Positions 40,912 to 47,338 of a DNA stretch of 55,984 nt are shown here, piece by piece (the stretch's first letter is position 1; the number at the start of each line of letters is the position of its first letter). Position numbers and translations under genes: made by a program. The stretch is from positions 1 to 55,984 of the IMG/VR virus record IMGVR_UViG_3300033142_000702. One strand, written 5' to 3'. The stretch comes from a virus. A model generated the notes under the pieces. The model saw only the letters and a program-made list of their open reading frames with translations, had not been told where the DNA came from and ran no database searches.

Positions 40912-41019
40912 CTAGAAATAATTTGCTAGTTTATCCCAATATTTCTTAAAGAATTCAGGTTGAGGGAAAAAACTTCCTACAACGAATCCTGCTACAAATA
41001 CTAAAAACAACGTAAACAT
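40912..41019 (-). CDS. 35-aa membrane peptide
   Basis: AAGGAGAAGTT before ATG 41019. Hydrophobic residues 3-18 (TLFLVFVAGFVVGSFF), then a Lys/Trp tail. Single-span inner-membrane peptide, unknown role. Confidence 0.55.
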   Translation of the reverse strand: MFTLFLVFVAGFVVGSFFPQPEFFKKYWDKLANYF

Positions 41020-41034
41020 AACTTCTCCTTAAAT

Positions 41035-41127
41035 TGGTGGATGTAGTTGGAATCGAACCAACACCCTGTCTAGCAGATTACGGGTTTACAATCCGTAGCG
41101 ACTTAAGCCAATATTCGCCTCACATCC
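41035..41127 (-). tRNA. tRNA-Tyr (GTA)
   Basis: Class II variable arm as expected for bacterial Tyr; loop TTGTAAA, acceptor GGATGTG/TACATCC, CCA encoded. Confidence 0.88.
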
Positions 41128-41139
41128 AATTTATAATAT

Positions 41140-41168
41140 ATTATCTCACAATTTAACTTGATTGTCAA
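41140..41168 (-). promoter_or_regulatory. sigma70-type promoter for tRNA-Tyr and downstream tRNAs
   Basis: TTGACA (41168-41163), 17 bp, GATAAT (41145-41140), extended -10 TGA. Confidence 0.75.
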
Positions 41169-41185
41169 GTTAAATTTTCTTAATT

Positions 41186-41270
41186 TGGTGGCCCAAGAGA
41201 GACTCGAACTCTCACGCCTTGCGGCACTGGTACCTAAAACCAGCGTGTCTACCAATTCCACCATCGGGCC
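41186..41270 (-). tRNA. tRNA-Leu (TAG)
   Basis: Class II; loop TTTAGGT on CTGGT/ACCAG, CCA encoded. Confidence 0.9.
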
Positions 41271-41275
41271 ATTGT

Positions 41276-41473
41276 TTATAATTTCTCTAGGGCAAGTATG
41301 AAACCTTCTTCTAGAATAAATGTATTTTCTTCCCCCGGTCTCAGTACCATCCTACTTGCTACGCTCTTATCTTTTGTACCAAATAGACCGACGAATCCTT
41401 CATCGGCTACCTTAGGTACTGCTTGTAACAATACTGTTTCTATCTTATCCTCATTCCGTACAAATAACTTCAT
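41276..41473 (-). CDS. 65-aa protein of unknown function
   Basis: ATG 41473 with AAGGAA 8-9 nt upstream, inside the end of the 196-aa gene. Small beta-type protein (ENTFILEEGFILALEKL). Ends 5 nt before tRNA-Leu. Confidence 0.55.
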   Translation of the reverse strand: MKLFVRNEDKIETVLLQAVPKVADEGFVGLFGTKDKSVASRMVLRPGEENTFILEEGFILALEKL

Positions 41474-42041
41474 CCTCAAATTCCTTATAAGTTATATATT
41501 TATATTTACCTGTTTGATGTGCTTCTGCTGGCCAAGCATCTTTAGCATTTACGTTTATAAATACTGTATCTCCTGGCCCCTGTAATGCTTTTAAATAGTA
41601 TGAGCTAACACCCGAGAAATTCACTAAGGTATTTATTGCATAATTTTCTGTCCCATCATATAGGTTACCGGGATAACTATCCATACCTAGCATATAACAT
41701 TTCTTTGGTTGCATTAACTGTGAGATCATTTTCATTCCAAAACATCCTGAAGTGTTGAATCTCTCTGTCTTCCAATTTAAGGCTTTAGGTACATCTACTG
41801 TTCTACCTCTTGGAATAATAACTGTGTTTTCTTCCCCGTACTTAGCTTCGTTCAATTCTCTCAATAACTTAGCATCTATAGCTATAAGTAAATCGGGTGT
41901 AAATTCCCTATACAGTGCATTACACCCGATTATTGTACCTATACCACGTAATCTTTCTAAATCAAAATCTTTTCTACTAGTACCATTACCAATTAAAAAC
42001 ACTGGGTCTGTAATTAGATCTGATCTTTCTCTAAATGGCAT
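41451..42041 (-). CDS. 196-aa Rossmann-like protein (DUF115-type)
   Basis: ATG 42041 with AAGGATACG upstream. VFLIGNGTSRKDFDLERL, IIGCNALYREFTPDLLIAID and CYMLGMDSYP resemble DUF115/flagellin-modification and polysialyl-type proteins that bind nucleotide sugars or pterins. Possibly connected with the glycan genes. Confidence 0.55.
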   Translation of the reverse strand: MPFRERSDLITDPVFLIGNGTSRKDFDLERLRGIGTIIGCNALYREFTPDLLIAIDAKLLRELNEAKYGEENTVIIPRGRTVDVPKALNWKTERFNTSGCFGMKMISQLMQPKKCYMLGMDSYPGNLYDGTENYAINTLVNFSGVSSYYLKALQGPGDTVFINVNAKDAWPAEAHQTGKYKYITYKEFEDEVICTE

Positions 42042-42066
42042 TGCTCGTATCCTTGAGGGACGATTC

Positions 42067-42858
42067 TTATGTAGCAAATGTCAACCCTTCATTAAAATCT
42101 TGGTTTAATTTTATGCCATGATAACCCATAGGATTACAAAGAATCCTAGTACCATGAACTGTTACATCTATCTTTTCGTGTGTATGACCATGTACCCAGT
42201 AATCAATAGGAAAGTTCCTAAAGATGTGATCTAGGTCAGTCATAAAGAAAGCATTTAGCATATCTCCCTCAAAATGTGGGGCTATACATAATGGATGGGG
42301 CAAATGGTGAGTCATTACTACCGTTTTGCCTGTCCAGTCTTTTTGCAACTCGTTACGAATAAAGTTGATGGTTTCAAAGTGCATTTGGTTTGTATCCTGC
42401 ACATTCATTCTACGTACTTTACCATGTTCACGTACTGTAGTAATTTGGTAATCTGTCATACGTTTTGGACCCTGCCAAACCATAAAAGGATCAGTTACCT
42501 GAGTCCAAAGAGTTCCACCAATAATTTTGGTATCATCAATGCGAACAACATCATCATCTAAGAAGTAAAAGTTATCTGCTATCTCTACTTCGTTCCAATA
42601 CTTTCTTGTAGCATGTACCTCATTGTTATAAAATTCGTGATTACCTAGAATATATACTACTGCGTAATAGCGTTCGCACATTTCCTCGATCCACTCTTTG
42701 GCTTTATGTCCAACGTGAATATCTCCTGCTAATAGTAAGACGGTATCAAAATCTGTCTGATCTAGTTCTGGTTTCCATAGTGGTACTGCATCCTTCCTAT
42801 AGAAGGGTCGAGCACCAAAGAACTCCAAGTGGAGATCGCTTAGTAATTTAAATTTCAT
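42067..42858 (-). CDS. metallophosphoesterase
   Basis: 263 aa from ATG 42858. KLLSDLHLEF, LLAGDIHVG, ILGNHEFYN, VVMTHHLPHP and VHGHTH give the complete calcineurin-like metal site. Substrate unknown. Overlaps the gene upstream by 11 nt. Confidence 0.85.
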   Translation of the reverse strand: MKFKLLSDLHLEFFGARPFYRKDAVPLWKPELDQTDFDTVLLLAGDIHVGHKAKEWIEEMCERYYAVVYILGNHEFYNNEVHATRKYWNEVEIADNFYFLDDDVVRIDDTKIIGGTLWTQVTDPFMVWQGPKRMTDYQITTVREHGKVRRMNVQDTNQMHFETINFIRNELQKDWTGKTVVMTHHLPHPLCIAPHFEGDMLNAFFMTDLDHIFRNFPIDYWVHGHTHEKIDVTVHGTRILCNPMGYHGIKLNQDFNEGLTFAT

Positions 42859-43129
42859 TTTCCTGTTCCCATTCAATGCCCCCAGGCTTGAATGAGCGCC
42901 AGAGGCTATTATATGATACGCCTGTCATTATCTCAAATTCTTGGATGAACTCATCACGAAACTCATCCAACTTACTGAGATTTTCTGTTAGTAACTGTTG
43001 ATCTACTAAACGTAATTTTGTTACATCAAGTACTAGGTAGTTCTCCCTAGGTTCTGATATTACAATAACTTGTCGTCTACTGTAATCACCATTGTCTTTA
43101 ATATAAGTCATTGACTTTATTTTACTCAT
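42848..43129 (-). CDS. 93-aa phage protein of unknown function
   Basis: Starts MSKIKSMTYIKDNGDYSRRQV and ends SLWRSFKPGGIEWEQE; the latter block occurs in small phage proteins I cannot name. The start could be 9 nt further upstream. Confidence 0.6.
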   Translation of the reverse strand: MSKIKSMTYIKDNGDYSRRQVIVISEPRENYLVLDVTKLRLVDQQLLTENLSKLDEFRDEFIQEFEIMTGVSYNSLWRSFKPGGIEWEQENEI

Positions 43130-43319
43130 AATCATCATACCCTAACCCGAAGGTTCCTATGATTGTATCTGTTAATTCGTTCAAAGTTTTGATAGTCAAC
43201 CTATCTAAACCTTCAACTTTATTGCCGTTAAGTACTCTTTCCAAGCGTGCAATTACATCTTTCTTAAGTACACGTCTAGGTTTATGTGCTTTCTGTTGAG
43301 CGTAAAATCGGTCGCCCAT
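43122..43319 (-). CDS. 65-aa basic protein
   Basis: Basic N-terminus (AQQKAHKPRRVLKKD) and helical remainder. First gene behind the 43350 promoter. Unrecognised. Confidence 0.6.
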   Translation of the reverse strand: MGDRFYAQQKAHKPRRVLKKDVIARLERVLNGNKVEGLDRLTIKTLNELTDTIIGTFGLGYDDYE

Positions 43320-43349
43320 ATTTTTTCCTTAATTATTTACTGTTTATAT

Positions 43350-43378
43350 ATTATATCAAATCTGTAGAAAGAAATCAA
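43350..43378 (-). promoter_or_regulatory. sigma70-type promoter
   Basis: TTGATT (43378-43373), 17 bp, TATAAT (43355-43350), extended -10 TGA. Confidence 0.75.
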
Positions 43379-43379
43379 G

Positions 43380-43670
43380 TTAAAATTTGCTTAAGTCTAT
43401 CTCCATTGATTCATTGTTTGACACATAGTTGACTTGATTAGTAGTACTGCCCGTATATGTAATAGTAGGGTTGACTGCGGTTGTATTACTATTATACCAT
43501 ACATACGGATATCTGTTGTATGGATAAGTTTGGTAAGGTACATACTCCTTCACTACTTCTACTTCAAACAACAACCCCAATTCCTTATATAGTTGTTTGG
43601 CTTCTTTCAATGTTAAATCTATTTCTTTCTTCTTCCCTACTTGTAGGGATAAACCTTTAATTTTAATCAT
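43380..43670 (-). CDS. 96-aa protein with Tyr/Pro-rich middle
   Basis: N-terminal beta/alpha part (LTLKEAKQLYKELGLLF) followed by a low-complexity YPYNRYPYVWYNSN stretch and a Thr/Asn-rich tail. Unrecognised. ATG overlaps the preceding TGA. Confidence 0.6.
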   Translation of the reverse strand: MIKIKGLSLQVGKKKEIDLTLKEAKQLYKELGLLFEVEVVKEYVPYQTYPYNRYPYVWYNSNTTAVNPTITYTGSTTNQVNYVSNNESMEIDLSKF

Positions 43671-43831
43671 GTAAATAATCTCTCTGCTATTAGTTCTACG
43701 GTTCTTCTTGGTGTAAAATTTCTATCATAGCATTGTTCTATATCCCACTTATATGACATTACTACATCATATTCTATCTCATACTTTACTTGTGCTATCT
43801 TGGCTACCTTACTAAGGTATTCCTCGTTCAA
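43667..43831 (-). CDS. 54-aa protein, TTG start
   Basis: TTG overlaps the exonuclease stop (TTGA) with AAAGGAAC upstream; its TGA overlaps the next ATG. Product begins with NEEYLSKVAKIAQVKYEIE, helical. The tight coupling on both sides supports reality. Confidence 0.55.
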   Translation of the reverse strand: MNEEYLSKVAKIAQVKYEIEYDVVMSYKWDIEQCYDRNFTPRRTVELIAERLFT

Positions 43832-44415
43832 TATAGTTCCTTTACACCTAATTCTTTTAGTATCTTAGCGCAGTATCTGACTTGGTGTTTAGCATCATCT
43901 AAAGCGTTATGGTGTGACCCCTTTCTTATTACTGTACGTCTCCACTTCTCTTGCATTTGACTAGGGTAAAATCCTACTATTGTTCTCATATCCCTATCGT
44001 TCCAAAATTTTACCCCTGGAGCACTATCAGGGTCGAGCCTCTTACCACACTGTCTATACGCGTATCTAATGATTGCATTATCAAAAGATGCCCCATTTCC
44101 CCAAAGTCTTAATCTTTCCCCCGAAGGATCTATACTGCCCAGCCACCTACTAAACTTATCACACATACTAGTAAGAGATATTTTACCTTCAACACAAAGT
44201 GCAAGCCTAGCGCCCTCAGACTGCTCAAGCCACCAATATATTGTTCCAGCATTAATTGACATTCCTAACTTATCCTGCCCCGCTAGGTCAACTACTCGGT
44301 AAAAACTGCTGCCGGTTTCGCCGGTTGTGAGATCACATTGTACTGCACCTATTGCGACAATTGCTGCACTAGGTACATTATCCATGGTTTCTAAATCCAC
44401 CATAATATCTTTCAT
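43828..44415 (-). CDS. DEDDh 3'-5' exonuclease (RNase T/DexA-like)
   Basis: 195 aa. IMVDLETM (D-x-E), LWGNGASFDNAII (second D) and HHNALDDAKHQV (H...D) form the DEDDh site. Related to phage exonucleases acting on RNA or DNA ends; a tRNA 3'-trimming role would suit this region but is only inference. Confidence 0.82.
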   Translation of the reverse strand: MKDIMVDLETMDNVPSAAIVAIGAVQCDLTTGETGSSFYRVVDLAGQDKLGMSINAGTIYWWLEQSEGARLALCVEGKISLTSMCDKFSRWLGSIDPSGERLRLWGNGASFDNAIIRYAYRQCGKRLDPDSAPGVKFWNDRDMRTIVGFYPSQMQEKWRRTVIRKGSHHNALDDAKHQVRYCAKILKELGVKELY

Positions 44416-44600
44416 TCTATAACTTCTACTGGTGATACTAATGCTAATATAAGATATATAAAAACTGTAAATCCAGTAAGAAATGTTAAGAGTATGAAGC
44501 CTACACGTACCAGTGTTACATCTATATCAAAGTACTTAGCTAAACCAGCGCATACTCCAAATATCTTCTCATTCTTACTACAAAGTGTAAATTGTTTCAT
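44412..44600 (-). CDS. PspC-domain membrane protein
   Basis: 62 aa: KIFGVCAGLAKYFDIDVTLVRVGFILLTF is the PspC signature with one or two membrane helices. PspC-type proteins sense or protect the inner membrane. Coupled by 4 nt on both sides. Confidence 0.8.
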   Translation of the reverse strand: MKQFTLCSKNEKIFGVCAGLAKYFDIDVTLVRVGFILLTFLTGFTVFIYLILALVSPVEVIE

Positions 44601-44884
44601 TCTTCATCTTCCCTTTCTATTACCCTATCCGCTAATCTTAATGCGAAATCGTTTATAAACTTTTCATTATTACCACTAAGTAATACTAAAGCTGTGACGG
44701 GTGATGCTGCTACAGATATAAATAACCATAAAGATATTCCAAACCATCCCCTATATACTGGTAATTCTTCACCTAATATTTCTTCTACTAATTCTATTGC
44801 TGGTCTATATATGGTGATATAACTAGTAGTTCCTATAGCTACTGACACCAATCCGTATAATTGAAATATGGTCCAAGAGTCCAT
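44597..44884 (-). CDS. 95-aa two-span membrane protein
   Basis: Hydrophobic segments near residues 9-27 and 47-68, charged C-terminus (RLADRVIEREDEE). AAGGGAATTT before ATG. Probably partners the PspC protein in the membrane. Confidence 0.6.
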   Translation of the reverse strand: MDSWTIFQLYGLVSVAIGTTSYITIYRPAIELVEEILGEELPVYRGWFGISLWLFISVAASPVTALVLLSGNNEKFINDFALRLADRVIEREDEE

Positions 44885-45014
44885 AAATTCCCTTTTTGTC
44901 GTAATTTTTTATTGTTATCTCAGGCTCTTTATCTTTTCTATAGGTAACTTCCTGTTTATCATAGTAGTAAACTACTCGCCCGTCTACATAAGAAATCACT
45001 CTTTTCAATACCAT
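44823..45014 (-). CDS. 63-aa charged protein overlapping the next gene
   Basis: GAGGGGGT before ATG 45014. Basic/aromatic (VVYYYDKQEVTYRKDKEPEITIKNYDKK). The last 62 nt overlap the 95-aa gene in another frame, so the C-terminal end is less certain. Confidence 0.5.
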   Translation of the reverse strand: MVLKRVISYVDGRVVYYYDKQEVTYRKDKEPEITIKNYDKKGIYGLLDHISIIRIGVSSYRNY

Positions 45015-45035
45015 TTTTACCCCCTCAAATGAAAA

Positions 45036-45059
45036 TGCCCAGGTTTTTACACCCAGGCA
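45036..45059 (-). terminator. intrinsic terminator-like hairpin
   Basis: TGCCTGGGT/ACCTGGGCA stem with two wobbles, 6-nt loop, then TTTTCATTT on the minus strand. It lies after tRNA-Lys. The 90 nt between it and tRNA-Lys (45060-45149) show no gene. Confidence 0.6.
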
Positions 45060-45149
45060 CTAATTCGGTCGGTAATACTATCTATTTATAAGGTACCTGG
45101 ACTTATATGGCCAGCTAACGCTGCATTATTAGTATCTTGACCTAATGTC

Positions 45150-45225
45150 TGGTGGGAATAGAGAGACTCAAACTCTCAACCGCCCGGTTAAAAGCCGGAT
45201 GCTCTATCAATTGAGCTATATTCCC
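45150..45225 (-). tRNA. tRNA-Lys (TTT)
   Basis: Loop CTTTTAA, acceptor GGGAATA/TATTCCC, T loop TTTGAGT, CCA encoded. T8-A9-G10 is the stop codon of the 59-aa gene. Confidence 0.92.
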
Positions 45226-45395
45226 ATGTCTTCTTTCATTTTCATTATTCTCGGTTGATGGTCTTTTGCTTCCCACCTTGAAGCAGCTTCTACAGCTATC
45301 TCACATTGCTCTAATGATTTAAATGGCCCAATTAATTCGTCCTGGTCATCCCAATAATAAAAACCATCGCCGTCTTCTACTATGTAATCACTCAT
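45216..45395 (-). CDS. 59-aa protein ending inside tRNA-Lys
   Basis: ATG overlaps the upstream stop region. Begins MSDYIVEDGDGFYYWDD, with GPFKSLEQCEIAVEAASRWE, a plausible small folded protein. Its final codons GGA ATA TAG are bases of tRNA-Lys. Confidence 0.6.
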   Translation of the reverse strand: MSDYIVEDGDGFYYWDDQDELIGPFKSLEQCEIAVEAASRWEAKDHQPRIMKMKEDMGI

Positions 45396-45768
45396 CGTTT
45401 GTTTCTAGGGCTACCTCTATTTCCTCTATTGCTAAACTCTTCTCTTTAATACTATCGTCAAGTTCGTTTATATTGCGCGCTTGTCGAGGCGTAGGCTCGT
45501 CGTCGCCTACATCTTCTAGTATATTATCCAACTCTCGTTTATCCTCTTTTATCTGATCGCGTTTGCGATCTATTCTAGAGTTCTGGTACATATCATTGTG
45601 AATAAGTTGTTGAGTCGCTGTCACTACTGCCCTCTCTTCTAAAGCCTTCATTTCAGCAGCTTTTTCTTGATCTGCTGCCCAAGTAAAATATCCATAAGTA
45701 GTAACTACTATGAATACAACTGTTGTGGCTATTGATTTCCAATAAGTTAGTGCGTCTTTAAAATCCAT
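45388..45768 (-). CDS. 126-aa membrane-anchored coiled-coil protein
   Basis: One N-terminal membrane helix (SIATTVVFIVVTTYGYFTW) followed by a long charged coiled coil (RKRDQIKEDKRELDNILEDV). Topology resembles an inner-membrane spanin, but no o-spanin is nearby. Confidence 0.6.
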   Translation of the reverse strand: MDFKDALTYWKSIATTVVFIVVTTYGYFTWAADQEKAAEMKALEERAVVTATQQLIHNDMYQNSRIDRKRDQIKEDKRELDNILEDVGDDEPTPRQARNINELDDSIKEKSLAIEEIEVALETNDE

Positions 45769-45782
45769 TATTACCTTTTGTT

Positions 45783-45857
45783 TGGAGCGGACGACGAGAT
45801 TCGAACTCGTAATGCAAGGGTGGAAACCTTAAGTGTTACCGTTAGCACTACGCCCGC
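45783..45857 (-). tRNA. tRNA-Gly (TCC)
   Basis: Loop TTTCCAC on AAGG/CCTT plus a wobble; acceptor GCGGGCG/CGTCCGC, CCA encoded. Confidence 0.88.
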
Positions 45858-45863
45858 GTTGTT

Positions 45864-45940
45864 TGGTGCCAACTGAGGGCATCGAACCCCCGACATGAGA
45901 CTTACAAGGTCCCTGCTCTACCAAGCTGAGCTAAGTTGGC
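45864..45940 (-). tRNA. tRNA-Thr (TGT)
   Basis: Loop CTTGTAA on GGGAC/GTCTC, acceptor GCCAACT/AGTTGGC, CCA encoded. Confidence 0.92.
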
Positions 45941-45941
45941 T

Positions 45942-46322
45942 TTATCTTTCTCTACAAGAATCCCTATTTCTTGCCTTATAATTTTCTGTCAGTGCATGAC
46001 AATTTGGGCATAAGACTTCCAAATTATCTGGTGTAGTATTACTAGCATCCCCATCTATATGGTTTATTTCTAATATAGATTTTTCGTCTACAGGGTGTGT
46101 CTTATTAAAGCCGCACTTTTCACACTTATACTCTGCGAACTCTATTAAATACCTTCTAAGCCAGGCACATACGTTATACGTTCTACCCGTATGACCTTTA
46201 ATTGTTCCTTCTAACCATTTAATTACTTTTTGTTTAGATTGGTATAGTCCTTGACAGGAATTGGAACAATATTTAGCTTGTCGTCTATTTAATTCTTTTT
46301 TACAGTTCAAACATTCTTTCAT
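45942..46322 (-). CDS. HNH endonuclease (homing-type)
   Basis: 126 aa from ATG 46322 with GGAGA upstream. N-terminal CLNCKKELNRRQAKYCSNSC zinc finger, CEKCG, ILEINHIDGDASNTTPDNLEVLCPNCH HNH core. T5-like phages carry free-standing HNH genes among tRNAs. Stop lies one base before tRNA-Thr. Confidence 0.88.
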   Translation of the reverse strand: MKECLNCKKELNRRQAKYCSNSCQGLYQSKQKVIKWLEGTIKGHTGRTYNVCAWLRRYLIEFAEYKCEKCGFNKTHPVDEKSILEINHIDGDASNTTPDNLEVLCPNCHALTENYKARNRDSCRER

Positions 46323-46329
46323 AATAAAT

Positions 46330-46359
46330 CTCCGATAAAGGGCTAGTAAACTATCGGAG
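46330..46359 (-). promoter_or_regulatory. hairpin hiding the HNH ribosome-binding site
   Basis: CTCCGATA pairs perfectly with TATCGGAG, and the second strand contains the GGAG of the HNH gene. Translation would be repressed unless the helix opens, as seen for some T4 homing endonucleases. Confidence 0.6.
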
Positions 46360-46403
46360 TAGTATACGGAGGTGATCAAACCCTTTCGCCCGAAAATAAA
46401 ACA

Positions 46404-46425
46404 ATTAGCCCCTTACGGAGCTAAT
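46404..46425 (-). terminator. intrinsic terminator upstream of the HNH gene
   Basis: ATTAGCTCC-GTAA-GGGGCTAAT (one wobble), followed by TGTTTTATTTT on the minus strand. Confidence 0.8.
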
Positions 46426-46542
46426 CGGATGCATCACACCTCACGGTGGAGCGTCTGGCTACCCCGGAATAAGGGGGATAAGGGTAGCTTAATTGGAGAG
46501 GGCTGTACATGCAGTATATTAATCTACCACGCCCTCATTGTT
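46426..46542 (-). ncRNA. structured small-RNA candidate ending at the terminator
   Basis: Between tRNA-Ala and the terminator: GAGGGC/GCCCTC, GCTACCC/GGGTAGC and CACC-GTGA-GGTG hairpins in a row. No ORF. It may be a discrete small RNA released by RNase P cleavage or 3' processing of tRNA-Ala. Confidence 0.45.
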
Positions 46543-46618
46543 TGGTGGAGTAGAAGGGACTCGAACCCTCAACCTTCGCCTTGCAAAAGCGCTGCGCTCC
46601 CAATTGCGCCACAACCCC
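46543..46618 (-). tRNA. tRNA-Ala (TGC)
   Basis: Loop TTTGCAA, acceptor GGGGTTG/CTACTCC with the G3:U70 alanine pair and one mismatch at pair 6, CCA encoded. Confidence 0.9.
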
Positions 46619-46759
46619 AATATTCGCGGCTCTGTGTTTAGCTGGTACAGAGCAAGACCACTTAAATTCGTGCGATCCTGCTTTTTATCGTCAGCCACCG
46701 CGCCTTGACGTGAACTGTCAGTCCTCCCGGTTTGCCCGGTGACGTGAAACAGTGTTTGA
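46619..46759 (-). ncRNA. unassigned structured segment
   Basis: Contains GCTCTGT/ACAGAGC (46629-46653) and a CCGG-GCAAA-CCGG hairpin. No ORF seen; lies between a broken tRNA and tRNA-Ala. Confidence 0.35.
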
Positions 46760-46832
46760 AGCCAAGAAGTGCTGACGAGACACTGACCTCCGATCTATTG
46801 ATCGACGCTCTACGTAACTGAGCTACCTCGGC
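46760..46832 (-). pseudogene. broken tRNA without CCA
   Basis: Acceptor GCCGAGG/TCTTGGC, D arm GCTC/GAGC and T arm AGTGT/GCACT fold, but the anticodon arm (CGATC-AATA-GATCG) has a 4-nt loop and no CCA is encoded (TCA). Decoding is not possible as drawn. Confidence 0.55.
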
Positions 46833-46842
46833 ATAATTAGGT

Positions 46843-46982
46843 GGGGACTGTACGTCCATCCATATACAAGAGCCATTAGAACTAGGTGTTTTTAATCAAA
46901 AGACTTTGCCTATAATCTAACTGTGAGTTTCGGATACTATATAGTCTACTTCTCCGACTGCTTTGTTGTTCGATGGTTCCCC
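46843..46982 (-). ncRNA. unassigned 140-nt element closed by GGGGA/TCCCC
   Basis: GGGGA at 46982 and TCCCC at 46847 can close the element, with ACC following. It contains TCGGA/TCCGA hairpin. No ORF. Neither a tRNA nor a tmRNA as far as I can fold it. Confidence 0.35.
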
Positions 46983-46988
46983 ATTATT

Positions 46989-47064
46989 TGGTTGCGGACA
47001 GTCGGACTCGAACCGACGATCTTTGGGTTATGAGCCCAACGTGTTGCCACTACACTATACCGCA
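46989..47064 (-). tRNA. initiator-like tRNA-fMet (CAT)
   Basis: Anticodon stem TTGGG/CCCAA has the three G-C pairs that mark initiators, loop CTCATAA; the T arm and 3' end (GTCGGTTC...CCGCAACCA) closely follow E. coli initiator tRNA. U1-A72 replaces C1xA72 and the lower acceptor stem is imperfect. Confidence 0.8.
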
Positions 47065-47070
47065 TTAATT

Positions 47071-47162
47071 TGGCCACTGGAGTAGGATGTTAACCTACGA
47101 AATTCTTCATTTAATAGAAGCGTCTAAGTATACCTTACGGCCTACGGTCTGACTTTCCAGTG
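47071..47162 (-). pseudogene. tRNA-like element with enlarged D region
   Basis: Acceptor CACTGGA/TCCAGTG, T arm GTAGG-TTAACAT-CCTAC and CCA are perfect. The D arm is replaced by ~30 nt including a tandem CCGTAGG/CCGTAAGG, and the anticodon stem (CTTC/GAAG) has an 8-nt loop. Anticodon not assignable. Confidence 0.5.
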
Positions 47163-47166
47163 TTAA

Positions 47167-47338
47167 AACATTTTAGAAATTGCAACCTATACAGTTGTTA
47201 CCGGATATTCCTACCTGCGCAGCAAGTTTGTCTATAGCGTCCGGGGGCATTAAGAGTTGTTCAATCCACAAACGGATATACTGAACTATCTTACTGTCTC
47301 CTGCTCGTAGAGGTTTCAGTTGCAATTACTAAAATGTT
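47167..47338 (-). repeat. 20-bp near-perfect inverted repeat enclosing a 50-codon ORF
   Basis: Arms 47167-47186 and 47319-47338 match in 19 of 20 positions. The ORF's TTG start lies in one arm and its stop in the other. Confidence 0.7.
47173..47325 (-). CDS. 50-aa ORF ending in CIGCNF, TTG start
   Basis: Directly after TAG TAA, TTG opens a frame whose product (SKIVQYIRLWIEQLL...IDKLAAQVG...NNCIGCNF) looks protein-like: an amphipathic helix and a C-terminal CxxC. No good ribosome site. Could be a real small peptide or chance within structured RNA. Confidence 0.4.
   Translation of the reverse strand: MQLKPLRAGDSKIVQYIRLWIEQLLMPPDAIDKLAAQVGISGNNCIGCNF

Noticed and set aside
45060-45149. Open frame ending before the terminator on the minus strand
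   Set aside because: It has no start codon outside the tRNA and no ribosome site.
46662-46859. Minus-strand ORF of 65 aa
   Set aside because: It overlaps a tRNA-like element and hairpins; composition is not protein-like and no ribosome site is seen.
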